This document shows positions 53,655 through 62,522 of a DNA stretch of 64,000 nucleotides, one piece after another. The notes beneath the pieces were generated by a model. It made no database searches. It was not told the origin of the DNA and was given only the letters and a program-made list of their open reading frames with translations. The position numbers and the translations under genes were made by a program. Positions within the stretch are counted from its first letter, which is position 1. The number at the start of each line of letters is the position of its first letter. Origin of the DNA: a virus; the IMG/VR virus record IMGVR_UViG_3300038560_000007, positions 1-64,000 of that record; one strand, given 5' to 3'.

Positions 53655-54035
53655 TTAGTAGACGCCGGACGCCTGAAGAACGACGCAGAGAACGTTGGTG
53701 ACGGAGCTGAAGTCAACCGCGACCTGGCTCGTCCCCGCCTGGTCAAGCGCGGAGTGGAAGGGCCCAAGAAGTGACAGAGTCGAGACCGTCAGAGGCCCAA
53801 CCGAGAAGGCCGTGGCGGCTAGCCCGAAGAGCGTAGCGCCGATGTTGACCGTCAGGGTAGAGGCTGTCGTGCCCAGCTGAACTAGCAAGAACGTCTGGCC
53901 GGGAACGTTGGTGAACTGAACACCATTACCAGCACCCGTGCCGCCCGGTGCAACGCCTGCGGTAGCGAGCGTGTTCAGGTTAGCTGCCGTTGAGTCTGCC
54001 GTCAACAGTGTTGGCGTGAGAATGGTCCTAGCCAT
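53655..54035 (-). CDS. small structural protein paralog 2, 126 aa
   Basis: Beta-rich (MARTILTPTLLTADSTAANL, then TLSLLGPFHSALDQAGTSQV). It shares layout and GPFHSAL with the gene at 54035-54400, so they are tandem duplicates. Possible head-decoration or tail-tube accessory proteins in the head-tail region. It overlaps the neighbouring gene by a single base. Confidence 0.8.
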   Translation of the reverse strand: MARTILTPTLLTADSTAANLNTLATAGVAPGGTGAGNGVQFTNVPGQTFLLVQLGTTASTLTVNIGATLFGLAATAFSVGPLTVSTLSLLGPFHSALDQAGTSQVAVDFSSVTNVLCVVLQASGVY

Positions 54036-54400
54036 TAGTACACCCCCGACAGCTGAAGACAGGCCATGCTAGCGACTAGCCCAGCCGACGTAATGACCTG
54101 AACGACGTTACTGGCCCCCGGTAGCTCTAGCGCCGAGTGGAACGGGCCGAGAACGTAGATGGTCGACAGAGTCAGCGTCAGCGCCGTATAGGACGCAAAA
54201 GCCTGCCCGAAGATAGTCGATCCGACTGTAGTCTGAACGGTCCCACCCGTGCCGCCAACCGAGATAAGCAGGATGGTCTGACCAGGGAAGTTCGGGAACG
54301 CAACCGTGTTGCCGCCTGTAATCACAGTCAGCCCGGTGGTCACGTTGTTCGCTACCGAGTCAGCCCCGCACAGCTGAGCCGTCAGAGTCTGAGTTGCCAT
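54035..54400 (-). CDS. small structural protein paralog 1, 121 aa
   Basis: MATQTLTAQLCGADSVANNV and then TLSTIYVLGPFHSALELPGA, the same beta-sandwich plan as its downstream neighbour and of similar length. A tandem duplication is the simplest explanation. The role is unknown; decoration-like. Confidence 0.8.
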   Translation of the reverse strand: MATQTLTAQLCGADSVANNVTTGLTVITGGNTVAFPNFPGQTILLISVGGTGGTVQTTVGSTIFGQAFASYTALTLTLSTIYVLGPFHSALELPGASNVVQVITSAGLVASMACLQLSGVY

Positions 54401-54403
54401 TCG

Positions 54404-54613
54404 TCACCTCCTCTTCCTTCTCTTTGAAGCTCCGCCGAAGTTCTTAGCGAAGTTCGCCTGCCTCCGGGTGGAAGCAGGATACCGACCCTTCGGGGCTCGC
54501 AGGACCTTGCTGGCGTAAGCTTGAACGCCCATCCCAGCGGCCTTGGCCTTCTTGGTAAAAGCCCCCTTCTTGGACGGCTTGATCCTAATCGGCCGCCGCT
54601 TCCTTGCCGCCAT
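54404..54613 (-). CDS. small basic phage protein, 69 aa
   Basis: KKGAFTKKAKAAGMGVQAYA is a motif shared by small basic phage structural-region proteins of unknown function. Very basic at both ends (MAARKRRPIRIKPSKKGAFT, ending GGASKRRKRR), so it probably binds nucleic acid. Its 5' end overlaps the next gene by 29 nt. Confidence 0.78.
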   Translation of the reverse strand: MAARKRRPIRIKPSKKGAFTKKAKAAGMGVQAYASKVLRAPKGRYPASTRRQANFAKNFGGASKRRKRR

Positions 54614-54938
54614 CAGTCGGCACGCCTCCCTTCACCTCTACTCGTACCGGTCCCGGAACGGTAACATCTACCGGCGGCGGCTCGACCTTCGACTCCCCTC
54701 CCCCTGCGTACGTAGCTCGAGTCACCTCAGGAGTCACTACCTCACGCGGCTCCCCCAGCTTGCCTTCGGAGTCTCCGTCCTCGTCGTACAGGATCTCCTC
54801 GATCTCGCCGCGCTCTACCATCCCGTCGATGTCGTCGATATCAACGAGACGCGGCACGTCGCTGCCAACGACCTTCACCATGTTGCTGACTGGTTTGCCG
54901 TTAGACTGTCGCTTGATGTCCTTTTCAGTCAGTGGCAC
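54585..54938 (-). CDS. hypothetical acidic structural-region protein, 117 aa
   Basis: GTG at 54938 with AACTAAGGAGGCGAAC upstream; an in-frame start at 54965 lies before the RBS and is rejected. It is acidic with DVPRLVDIDDIDGMVERGEI and a Pro/Val-rich linker (EPPPVDVTVPGPVRVEVKGG). Possibly a head-tail adaptor or scaffold fragment; no family is certain. Confidence 0.72.
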   Translation of the reverse strand: MPLTEKDIKRQSNGKPVSNMVKVVGSDVPRLVDIDDIDGMVERGEIEEILYDEDGDSEGKLGEPREVVTPEVTRATYAGGGESKVEPPPVDVTVPGPVRVEVKGGVPTDGGKEAAAD

Positions 54939-54948
54939 GTTCGCCTCC

Positions 54949-55446
54949 TTAGTTGGAAATGACAAGGTTAACTTCCTTCCAAGTCACTCCCATGTCGAAT
55001 TGGTAAACCGCGTACTCTCGAGGATCACCATAGATCCTCCTAGGCTCCGTATGCATCACGGTCTCCAGGACTACAGCAGGGTTATAATCTAGGCCGTTCG
55101 CCTGAATAGTCAGAGCACGCCCGAACACTCCCAAGCCTCTACTATACATCGCGATACGAATTATCTCCGCCATGTTGTTAGCCGCGAACCAGGGAGGCTT
55201 AGTCGACGTCAGCTTTAGAGCCCAGCACTTTACTTCCATGACAGGCATAGCCAGGGGAGCCTGTCCAACAGGCTTAGGCGTACCCCCCACCACGCGACAG
55301 GTAATGAACTGACTGATACCGCCGACCGCCGGCCACTGTTCCTGTGGAGGGGCCTGAGTCGCCACCATGTTCGACGTGAAACCCGAGCCAGGGATCGAAG
55401 AGAGCCAAGCGCAAGTCACTAGCTCAGAGTTCGGATGGTAGGTCAA
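54949..55446 (-). CDS. tail terminator-like protein, 165 aa
   Basis: TTG start at 55446 in a TTGA overlap with the upstream gene, with GGAGG upstream; a longer TTG start at 55461 is possible. The order ITCRVVGGTPKPVGQAPLAM, then EIIRIAMYSRGLGVFGRALT, matches minor capsid/tail-terminator proteins that follow HK97 gp10-type proteins. It caps the tail tube. Confidence 0.77.
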   Translation of the reverse strand: MTYHPNSELVTCAWLSSIPGSGFTSNMVATQAPPQEQWPAVGGISQFITCRVVGGTPKPVGQAPLAMPVMEVKCWALKLTSTKPPWFAANNMAEIIRIAMYSRGLGVFGRALTIQANGLDYNPAVVLETVMHTEPRRIYGDPREYAVYQFDMGVTWKEVNLVISN

Positions 55447-55871
55447 TGGTCGAACCTCCAATGAAGATGAAACTCTTCATACGTAAAGAGGTTCGGATAG
55501 GAAATGCCGGGATGCGACACCGCAGTATTCATCGTCGCCGGAGGATCAGGAACCATCGGCGTACGATACTTATACAGGGCCGGTCGGAGGAAGGGCTCCT
55601 CTAGAACGACCTCAGGCCCTACGTTACCTGTACTTGGGTGAAACACTCGATGGCCTAGCTCAACCCATGCGGAGTAGGGAGCTGGCGAAATGATGTAGAG
55701 AGTGTCACCGTCAACACTATGATGAATAAGGGCGGCCATGACCCCCGTGCGCTTCGGTGCATAACGCTTAGCGTCTTCCACAATGAGCGGCCCAAGCCGA
55801 TCATCAAGAAAGACGCTGCCGGCCAGCTCAATTTGAGCAACCGCGCCTGCATCTATTACCACACGCGCCAC
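55443..55871 (-). CDS. HK97 gp10-like neck/head-tail completion protein, 142 aa
   Basis: DAKRYAPKRTGVMAALIHHS and then ISPAPYSAWVELGHRVFHPS are the conserved core of HK97 gp10-type proteins (PKRTG...W.E.G). It completes the head-to-tail joint. It sits between the tail-terminator and the gene at 55920-56297. Confidence 0.87.
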   Translation of the reverse strand: MARVVIDAGAVAQIELAGSVFLDDRLGPLIVEDAKRYAPKRTGVMAALIHHSVDGDTLYIISPAPYSAWVELGHRVFHPSTGNVGPEVVLEEPFLRPALYKYRTPMVPDPPATMNTAVSHPGISYPNLFTYEEFHLHWRFDH

Positions 55872-55919
55872 GGACCGTCCTCTACGTTAGGTCCTAATGC
55901 CCGCTGAACGTCTCTACGA

Positions 55920-56297
55920 CTAAGCGGGCTGTGTAGTTGTAATACGCCTCAGAGTCACCTGCATGTCCTGAACGATGCCACCTACATTCCCCAGCTGCGT
56001 CACCATATAGACAGGATAGGTAATGTTAGTGCCCTCGTCCAGTACTTGATCGTTTATAGTCAAGTCTGTATTACCTGGAAGGATAAGAGTGATAGCCCTC
56101 ACGATCGCCGGCATCTCCGTCGAAGGCGGATACGCTGTAGTACCCATGATCAACGGGCGCAGAGCACTCATACCAGGCGAGCTAAGGAAGGCTGGCACTC
56201 CGCTAGCGATGACTACAGGCTGATCCTCGATGTCGCCAAACGAATCGAAACCGGTCCCTCTCAGGATCGATATCGTCGTGTTGGCCATCACATACAA
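55920..56297 (-). CDS. head-tail joining-like protein, 125 aa
   Basis: First gene behind the minus-strand TATAAT at 56316-56321. The TTG at 56297 is 5 nt after the RBS AGGAGG; GTG and ATG starts 6-9 nt downstream are alternatives. NTTISILRGTGFDSFGDIED then PAIVRAITLILPGNTDLTIN. Position and length suggest a minor head-tail protein. Confidence 0.72.
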   Translation of the reverse strand: MYVMANTTISILRGTGFDSFGDIEDQPVVIASGVPAFLSSPGMSALRPLIMGTTAYPPSTEMPAIVRAITLILPGNTDLTINDQVLDEGTNITYPVYMVTQLGNVGGIVQDMQVTLRRITTTQPA

Positions 56298-56315
56298 ATA
56301 GTCCTCCTATCTACT

Positions 56316-56321
56316 ATTATA
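56316..56321 (-). promoter_or_regulatory. possible late promoter
   Basis: TATAAT on the minus strand in ATACTATAATAG, 19 nt before the start at 56297. A -35 in the expected place is not convincing, so it may need an activator or be an extended -10. It would transcribe the tail genes. Confidence 0.45.
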
Positions 56322-56367
56322 GTATGATTCATCCTGCGAAGGCCACGGATGTAAGGTAAGTGTCCTC

Positions 56368-59300
56368 TTAATCTATGTTCAGTACCCCCGCATACATAGC
56401 GGGAAGCTCTCCCGTACCAGTAGAGTTAACCTGCACCCAGGCATAGTACGTCCCCGCGGTCAGGCCTGTATTCGGAATGAGCGCCAGGTACGGAGGCTGA
56501 ACAGAGTTCGTCCCCCATGTTCCTCCAATCCACTGCCCCGAAGTAGGCTCACCTGTCACGTCAGGAGACCCCATCCCTGGAGGCGGCGTAGTCAGGAACG
56601 CACCCTTCACAGGGAGAGATGAAAGGACTACACCTAGAGGCCCCCACACGTTGATGGCGATGTTCTGTTGTGATACCAAAAAGACCGACGCTGTTGATGT
56701 CATAAGCTTAGCCTCCCAAATTCCGCTCGTTAGCTCGGCTGTCCATGTACAAGGCACGATTCTCGCCTCCCAAAGCGACGCCTGGATTATCGACACCCAG
56801 GGTGTTCCCTCAAGCTCTGTAGTCGACGTGACCACCGCAGTAGCCGAAAGATACCCCATGCCTGTCAAAAGGGCTGTCGATGCTATGTTCGATGTGACTA
56901 GGGCCTGTGACGTAAGGTTACCTACACCAGTTAGCGTCGTCCCACTAAGGAAGTTCACGACAGGTTGAGCCGTTAGAGTGCCCAACCCAACTAGAGTAGC
57001 CGCCCCGGGCAGACCTGTAATGCTCTGCGAAGTCAACGAGCCTATACCCGACATAGTCAACGCACCGAGGAAGTTCACTACAGGCTGAGTCGTCAGAGCC
57101 CCTATACCTGAAGTCACGCCCGCCGTAAGGAAGTTCACGATAGGCTGCGTGGTAAGCGTACCGGCACCGCTCAACACCGCAACCGAAAGGAAGTTAGCTA
57201 GCGCCTGAGAAGTCAAAGATCCTGTTCCGGTAAGGACTGATGCGTCTAGGAAGTTCACTACAGGCTGCGACGTAAGAGTGCCCGTGCCCGATACCGAAGC
57301 TGTTGCCGAGAAGGAACCGCTAACCGACGCATTGGCTGTAAGCGAGCCTATACCAGATAGCAACGCCGTCTCTAGGAAGTTCACAACAGGCTGAGACGTT
57401 AGCGCACCGAGACCTGACATGGATGAAGTCATCAGGAAGTTGACTACAACCTGTGACGTCAAAGACCCTGCGCCACTTATGCTCGCTGCGGTTAGGAAGT
57501 TCACAACAGGCTGAGACGTTAGCGTCCCCAGACCTACAAGGGCCGCCGCCTGATACATATTGACACTCGGCTGAGCTGTCAAGGTACCTAGGCCAGACAT
57601 CGAAGACGCACCGAGGAAGTTAACTACCGGCTGTGAGGTAAGCGTTCCAATGCCTGAGAACGATGCTGCATCCTTGAAGTTCACTACCGGCTGGGACGTA
57701 AGCGACCCTAGTCCACTAAGAGCCGCGTTGCCAAAGAGGTTAACGACCGGCTGAGCCGTTAGCGTACCAGCCCCAGTCATCGAAGAACTCTCGAAGAAGT
57801 TCACGACAGGCTGCGACGTAAGCGACCCTATGCCAGTCAGCGCCGCGTTGCCAAAGAAGTTCACGATAGGTTGTGAAGTAAGAGAACCGGTTCCGGATAT
57901 TGTCCCTGCCGAAACAAAGTTCACTACGGGCTGAGTAGTCAGCGTACCTGAACCGTTCAGCGAAGCGGTAGCGTTAAACGAACCACTAGTAGACACCGTA
58001 GCGCTCAGAGATCCTGTACCTACCAAGGACGCAGTCTCTAGGAAGTTCACCACAGGCTGACTGGTCAGACCCCCCATGCCAGACAGGGACGCAGCCTCAA
58101 TGAAGTTAGCGACTGGCTGCGACGTCAGAGTTCCCGAACCGCTTAGACTGGCATTACCGAAGAAGTTAACAACAGGCTGAGCAATCAACAAGCCGGAACC
58201 GCTCAAAGACGCTGTCGAAGCAAAGTTGATGACAGGCTGAGCAGTAAGCAGCCCACTGCCAGAGAGAGACGCTACCTCTAGGAAGTTCACCACAGGCTGA
58301 GCCGTTAGAGACCCGCTGCCAGACAGAATCACACTAACCTGAGCATACGCCTTCAACGAGCCCGTACCAGACAGAGCAGCAGCACCTAGGAAGTTCATTA
58401 CAGGCTGAGCCGTTAGAGACCCTGCCCCGCTGAGTGACGCCGTCTCAAGGAAGTTGACTACCGGCTGTGACGTTAGCAAACCGGAACCACTAATACTAGC
58501 CGCGGTAAGGAAGTTGACTACCGGCTGAGACGTCAACAACCCAGAGCCACTAAGCGCTACAGCAGTTAGGAAGTTTATGACTGGCTGCGCAGTAAGGGAA
58601 CCAACGCCCGATAGTGCAGCCGCGCCTTCTACACCCACAGTCCACAACGCTGTAAGCGATCCAGAGCCTGACAGCGAAGAAGTCTCTATGAAGCTAACGA
58701 CAGGCTGAGATGTCAGACCTCCTGAGCCACTAAGGCTCGACGCCTCTAGGAAGTTAACGACAGGCTGAGACATCAAGACGCCAGAGCCAGACAGCGACGC
58801 AGCATCCTCAAGATTGACTACAGGCTGTGCGCTAAGAGAGCCTGACCCTGATAGCGAGGCAGTCTCTACGAAGTTAACGACCGGCTGATCCGTTAGAGCA
58901 CCCGCACCGCTGAGGCTTGACGCCTCAACCTCGTTGACGACCGGCTGAGACGTAAGAGAACCTGAGCCCGAGATCGCCGCTGCGCCTAGGAAGTTTACGA
59001 CCGGCTGCGCAGTAAGCTGTCCGCTACCACTAATAGACGCGCCTGAAGGGAAGCCTACAGTCGTCGGAGGAGCAACAGCTTGGAACTTGGTCGGAGTCGG
59101 CTCCCACTGCTTCCGAACCTTATGAAGACCCGAGAGGACTGGAGGTCCCGCGACAGGACCCGCCGCAGCCTTGAACGCGAACAGGCCGGTAGCGCTATAG
59201 TTCGTCGTGCCGAACGTCACTGAGTACGACGTCGCAGCATTAGACGTAGCGGTCTGGTACGAGGTAATGCCCCAGATCTCACTGCCGGTATAACAGGTCT

Positions 59301-59940
59301 GATTAGCCTCATTCGTCCAGCCCGATGCCGGGCCGTTCAGCGCTGTCGTGAAGTAGCCGAGACTCAGACCAATCAGGAAGTCAGTTGAGGTAGCAAACGT
59401 CCCAGTCGTGCCCGACGTCTCCGGCGAGGTGCCAGTGCTTGAGCTATACCCGGTCGCCTTACTCGCGCTGTCGTAGCTACCTGTAGCCAGCAGACCGTTG
59501 ACCTCATAGACCCAACACTCGGAGTAGACCGTGCCGGTCGAGAAGGTGACCGTGAAGGTTGTCTGGCCTCCAGACATGGAGTCTTTGGACAGCGTACCGA
59601 TGTAGGCAACCAGGCCGCCGGCTGCCTCGGTGAAGCCATTGTTAGTCAGCGAGGTCGAACCGCAGGTCGCTGAGACCGTAGTACTACTAGTCGACGTCTG
59701 GTAGATAACCGCGATGATGATCGAATTACCGGCTTTAACTGCTGGGATAGTGCCAGACAGGGTCAGCCCAGCTGTCGTGCCGTTGGTCAACGGAGTGAGG
59801 TTGATCAGTGTCGGCCCAGCACCACCACCCTGGAGCCAAATTGGCATTCCGTTTTTACGATAACCAATAAGGTCACCGAACGTGGGCTTGCGGAATGGGT
59901 CAGCCAGAGTACGTCGGGCCGGCTCCAGGTCAACCGTCAC
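56368..59940 (-). CDS. giant 20-residue-repeat structural protein, 1190 aa
   Basis: After an N-terminal beta domain (residues 1-290), about 35 copies of a 20-residue repeat follow, consensus LSGSGSLTAQPVVNFLxAAS, encoded by near-perfect 60-bp DNA units (plus 56940-59040). A distinct C-terminal domain starts near residue 1030. The repeats, rich in Gly, Ser, Val and Asn, should form an extended beta-solenoid or fibre, perhaps a head or tail fibre, in the head-tail region. No known family covers the repeat. Confidence 0.85.
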   Translation of the reverse strand: MTVDLEPARRTLADPFRKPTFGDLIGYRKNGMPIWLQGGGAGPTLINLTPLTNGTTAGLTLSGTIPAVKAGNSIIIAVIYQTSTSSTTVSATCGSTSLTNNGFTEAAGGLVAYIGTLSKDSMSGGQTTFTVTFSTGTVYSECWVYEVNGLLATGSYDSASKATGYSSSTGTSPETSGTTGTFATSTDFLIGLSLGYFTTALNGPASGWTNEANQTCYTGSEIWGITSYQTATSNAATSYSVTFGTTNYSATGLFAFKAAAGPVAGPPVLSGLHKVRKQWEPTPTKFQAVAPPTTVGFPSGASISGSGQLTAQPVVNFLGAAAISGSGSLTSQPVVNEVEASSLSGAGALTDQPVVNFVETASLSGSGSLSAQPVVNLEDAASLSGSGVLMSQPVVNFLEASSLSGSGGLTSQPVVSFIETSSLSGSGSLTALWTVGVEGAAALSGVGSLTAQPVINFLTAVALSGSGLLTSQPVVNFLTAASISGSGLLTSQPVVNFLETASLSGAGSLTAQPVMNFLGAAALSGTGSLKAYAQVSVILSGSGSLTAQPVVNFLEVASLSGSGLLTAQPVINFASTASLSGSGLLIAQPVVNFFGNASLSGSGTLTSQPVANFIEAASLSGMGGLTSQPVVNFLETASLVGTGSLSATVSTSGSFNATASLNGSGTLTTQPVVNFVSAGTISGTGSLTSQPIVNFFGNAALTGIGSLTSQPVVNFFESSSMTGAGTLTAQPVVNLFGNAALSGLGSLTSQPVVNFKDAASFSGIGTLTSQPVVNFLGASSMSGLGTLTAQPSVNMYQAAALVGLGTLTSQPVVNFLTAASISGAGSLTSQVVVNFLMTSSMSGLGALTSQPVVNFLETALLSGIGSLTANASVSGSFSATASVSGTGTLTSQPVVNFLDASVLTGTGSLTSQALANFLSVAVLSGAGTLTTQPIVNFLTAGVTSGIGALTTQPVVNFLGALTMSGIGSLTSQSITGLPGAATLVGLGTLTAQPVVNFLSGTTLTGVGNLTSQALVTSNIASTALLTGMGYLSATAVVTSTTELEGTPWVSIIQASLWEARIVPCTWTAELTSGIWEAKLMTSTASVFLVSQQNIAINVWGPLGVVLSSLPVKGAFLTTPPPGMGSPDVTGEPTSGQWIGGTWGTNSVQPPYLALIPNTGLTAGTYYAWVQVNSTGTGELPAMYAGVLNID
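56940..59040 (-). repeat. array of about 35 tandem 60-bp coding repeats
   Basis: The unit on the plus strand carries AGGAAGTTCAC(T/G)ACAGGCTG at 60-bp spacing across the array, in frame with the repeat protein. Drift between units is high at third positions but the spacing is exact, so it is a coding tandem duplication and not a CRISPR array. Confidence 0.85.
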
Positions 59941-59960
59941 GCCTGCCTCCTGTCAGGCGG

Positions 59961-60539
59961 TTAGTTCTCTGCGTAGATCTTGAACTTGTTCAGGTAAAAA
60001 GCGGTAGGTGCCGTGTTGAACAACGACCACAGCTCAAAGTAGTACGGAGTTGTAGGAACCAGCACCACGGCCGTTGCCACTCCAGCCACATTCAAGCCGC
60101 CCATGGTGAAGACCGTCTGAGTCGCAGTCGACAGGTAAACGCCGTATGCGATAGTTCCATCTGCTATCCAGCCAGAGGTAGCTGCCCCGACAGTCACACA
60201 TGCCATGTCGACGTCTAGCTCAAACACACCAGTAGTCTGCGCACCGCTCGCGACTGCCGCTGCGCCCGAGGCCGCAACCACAACCTCACTAGACTGAGAC
60301 CCGGCTGTAACGTCAGCCCCTAGCGTGAGCGTATTGGTATAAGCTCCAGCGACATCGAAGGTGCCACTGCCATGAAACCGCAGTGACTTACCCAGCATGC
60401 GATCTTGCGACCAGAGGCTCGCCAGCGTAACGGGCTCCGCTGCAGCTGCCGAAATCATCGAAACCGCAGCCGTGGTCTTATTCGGACCGATCCCAGGCAT
60501 GGAGTAAATGAGCTCCATGTTCGACCAGATGCTGGTCAT
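59961..60539 (-). CDS. structural protein, 192 aa
   Basis: Beta-rich with Ala/Val/Thr runs (VTAGSQSSEVVVAASGAAAV, then GGLNVAGVATAVVLVPTTPY) ending FYLNKFKIYAEN. It resembles small beta-sandwich structural proteins in the actinophage head-tail region. Overlapping no neighbour; downstream (in transcription) of the 61353 gene. Confidence 0.75.
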   Translation of the reverse strand: MTSIWSNMELIYSMPGIGPNKTTAAVSMISAAAAEPVTLASLWSQDRMLGKSLRFHGSGTFDVAGAYTNTLTLGADVTAGSQSSEVVVAASGAAAVASGAQTTGVFELDVDMACVTVGAATSGWIADGTIAYGVYLSTATQTVFTMGGLNVAGVATAVVLVPTTPYYFELWSLFNTAPTAFYLNKFKIYAEN

Positions 60540-60543
60540 GCCG

Positions 60544-61353
60544 TCACCAGGTCGAGGCGTTAGCAGTAATGGACGCGGCCGCGAAGGTAATCGTGTCCGT
60601 GTTGGTAACGGCGTTAGCTATGATCGCTGTCGTCAACGCCCCCCACAGGATCCGAACGGCTGTAGAGGCTCCGTCGTAGACTTCGAGACCGGCCACGCCC
60701 AGTGACCACGTACCGGTCGCAGTCCACTGAACCTGGTTCGAGTTCGACGTCGACCCGGACGCACCTGCGCCGAACGCGTTGGCGCCCATGGACGAGCCGC
60801 CGGTTGCGTTCAGGCCACTCGTGTACCCAGGAGATGTAGCCGCTACGTTCTCAGTACCCGTGGCAGTCTCAGTACCGGTCGTAGACATCAGGTGAAGACG
60901 TAGAGGTGGAGTGATCGTCAGCGTCGTACCACCCGTACCTGGAGTCCACGTAGCCGTCGTAGAGGCGTGCAGAAGGTTCGACAGTAGTGTGTTGACTAGC
61001 GTCTGGTCCGTCATGCCGGCTGCAGCCATCATCAGGCGATAGACAGCGAATGCCTTCAGGAACAGGAGCTGCGTACCGATGAGGCCCAACGGCTTCTTAG
61101 GCACGACCCCCGATCGTGGCATGTTAGCGAACGACCAGTCGAGGCTATAACCGCTCTCGGGGTCATTCACGCAGTCGGGCCCGTGGTCATGCCGGAACTT
61201 AGTCCGATCATAGACTCCGTACATTCCCGTATCAGGGACGTACTTAACTGCAGGATGCCCCGGACCTACGAGGTCATAGGTCCCGCACTCATGGCACGTC
61301 ATCAGCCAGCCGTTCTGAAAGGCTGCGGGCGGTGAAGCTACAGGGGTCGTCAC
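60544..61353 (-). CDS. structural protein, tail-fibre-like C-terminus, 269 aa
   Basis: The N-terminus carries CHECGTYDL and later an aromatic/His-rich region (DRTKFRHDHGPDCVND) that could bind zinc. The C-terminus (AGLEVYDGASTAVRILWGAL, then TNTDTITFAAASITANAST) is the repeated actinophage pattern NTDTITFAAA seen in major and minor structural proteins. Its stop lies 4 nt before the next gene. Confidence 0.75.
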   Translation of the reverse strand: MTTPVASPPAAFQNGWLMTCHECGTYDLVGPGHPAVKYVPDTGMYGVYDRTKFRHDHGPDCVNDPESGYSLDWSFANMPRSGVVPKKPLGLIGTQLLFLKAFAVYRLMMAAAGMTDQTLVNTLLSNLLHASTTATWTPGTGGTTLTITPPLRLHLMSTTGTETATGTENVAATSPGYTSGLNATGGSSMGANAFGAGASGSTSNSNQVQWTATGTWSLGVAGLEVYDGASTAVRILWGALTTAIIANAVTNTDTITFAAASITANASTW

Positions 61354-61646
61354 GTACTCACCTCTTCTTGGCCTATAATTCGCACTCTAGGAGCGACGCC
61401 AGTCTTCTTCTTTACGGCTGAAGTCACTAGAGACTGAACAGCTTCAATGATGCCTTGATAGTCATCTGCATAGTTGAACGGAACTAGGACGCTCCCGCTC
61501 ACGCCTGTTTTATTACTCGGACTCACAATTACATAACAGGCATTAATCCAAACACCCGTGTAGACTACGCCCTCCTCGGGAGCGTCCATAGAACCTGGAT
61601 GGCCCTGAACGCTCCCGAGGGTGACGTATGCAATCGAAGCTGCCAT
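61350..61646 (-). CDS. hypothetical structural-region protein, 98 aa
   Basis: ATG at 61646 in a TGATG overlap with the membrane gene; the longer frame upstream is a shadow. MAASIAYVTLGSVQGHPGSM, then VPFNYADDYQGIIEAVQSLV and a basic end. No family is certain. Confidence 0.72.
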   Translation of the reverse strand: MAASIAYVTLGSVQGHPGSMDAPEEGVVYTGVWINACYVIVSPSNKTGVSGSVLVPFNYADDYQGIIEAVQSLVTSAVKKKTGVAPRVRIIGQEEVST

Positions 61647-61804
61647 CAGAACCAATGACTCCGACCACCGACTGCGTGATGTCCTACCGTGCCGACGAGC
61701 AGCAGGATGAGACCGATGACACAGATAATGATGCCGGCTGTAACGAGGATACCGATACCGGCAACAAAGCCGATAATCAGCAGGATTAGACCGAGGATGA
61801 TCAT
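61646..61804 (-). CDS. DUF6131-like small membrane protein, 52 aa
   Basis: MIILGLILLIIGFVAGIGIL, then IIICVIGLILLLVGTVGHHA and GGRSHWF match the actinobacterial DUF6131 family (two membrane helices and a GGR-HW end). Its host-like character supports an actinobacterial host. GGAGCC upstream; the start follows the previous stop by 2 nt. A longer form from 61831 is unlikely. Confidence 0.85.
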   Translation of the reverse strand: MIILGLILLIIGFVAGIGILVTAGIIICVIGLILLLVGTVGHHAVGGRSHWF

Positions 61805-61806
61805 GC

Positions 61807-61983
61807 TCAGACACCGGCTCCATGACGCCATGGGTACCAGCCCCACGTCAAGTGCAGACACAGGAACGCTGCGCCTGCGAACGCGAAGTCGATCGCGTAC
61901 TTCGCGTCGTGCCCAACTCCCTTGGTGATGATGAACATGATCAGCGCGATCAGGAAACACACGAACGCGATGAGACCGAACAT
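61807..61983 (-). CDS. two-helix membrane protein, 58 aa
   Basis: ATG at 61983 after GTAGGAGGCGAAA. MFGLIAFVCFLIALIMFIIT and AIDFAFAGAAFLCLHLTWGW are two membrane helices. It is read together with the DUF6131-like gene. Membrane proteins among head-tail genes are common in actinophages but unexplained. Confidence 0.8.
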   Translation of the reverse strand: MFGLIAFVCFLIALIMFIITKGVGHDAKYAIDFAFAGAAFLCLHLTWGWYPWRHGAGV

Positions 61984-61995
61984 TTTCGCCTCCTA

Positions 61996-62505
61996 CTAAT
62001 AATCAGGCCCCGACGGGAATCCGAAGCCTCCACCAATCGGAGACCATGGGAAGATCCACTCGCCGAAGTTGACTGAGTTCGCCGTGTACAAGTCTTCGAA
62101 CGGACTACGTACATGCAGCGCACGGCTACGGAGCCACGAGACTCGACCCAAGGCCTTCTTAGCCAAAGGGCCAACGGACAACGCATTCGCCTCGACAGGC
62201 AAAGGCTCACGCGTTGTCGGGATCCGCTTAACGTCTAGACGTGTCATGAGATCAGGCTGCTGAGTCATCCAGACCGTCTGGTAACACACAGCCAGCATCA
62301 TGTAGTACATGTCTGCTCCACCAACGTTCTGCCACCAGTTAAAGGTAGTAATCTCATCAGTGGAAGGATCAGTCCAGGAGAAAGAATACGGTCTCCCGGA
62401 GAACAGGTCGATGACGTAGCCGGCGATGGTCACTTGCTGATCTGTAACTGTTACTCCGGTGTACTGCAAAACCTGCTCCGAAGTTGCCCAGGTCGTCTGT
62501 GTCAT
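61996..62505 (-). CDS. head-tail connector (gp6-like adaptor), 169 aa
   Basis: Helical N-terminus (TTWATSEQVLQYTGVTVTDQ, then AGYVIDLFSGRPYS) and middle YYMMLAVCYQTVWMTQQPDL match phage head-tail adaptor proteins of the HK97 gp6 type. It lies between the acidic gene at 62523 and the membrane genes. Confidence 0.8.
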   Translation of the reverse strand: MTQTTWATSEQVLQYTGVTVTDQQVTIAGYVIDLFSGRPYSFSWTDPSTDEITTFNWWQNVGGADMYYMMLAVCYQTVWMTQQPDLMTRLDVKRIPTTREPLPVEANALSVGPLAKKALGRVSWLRSRALHVRSPFEDLYTANSVNFGEWIFPWSPIGGGFGFPSGPDY

Positions 62506-62522
62506 CGCCGGCTACCTCTCCC

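Noticed and set aside
56940-59040. 60-bp regular repeats as a CRISPR array
   Set aside because: Units are adjacent, in frame, and encode a repeat protein; no unique spacers and no cas genes.
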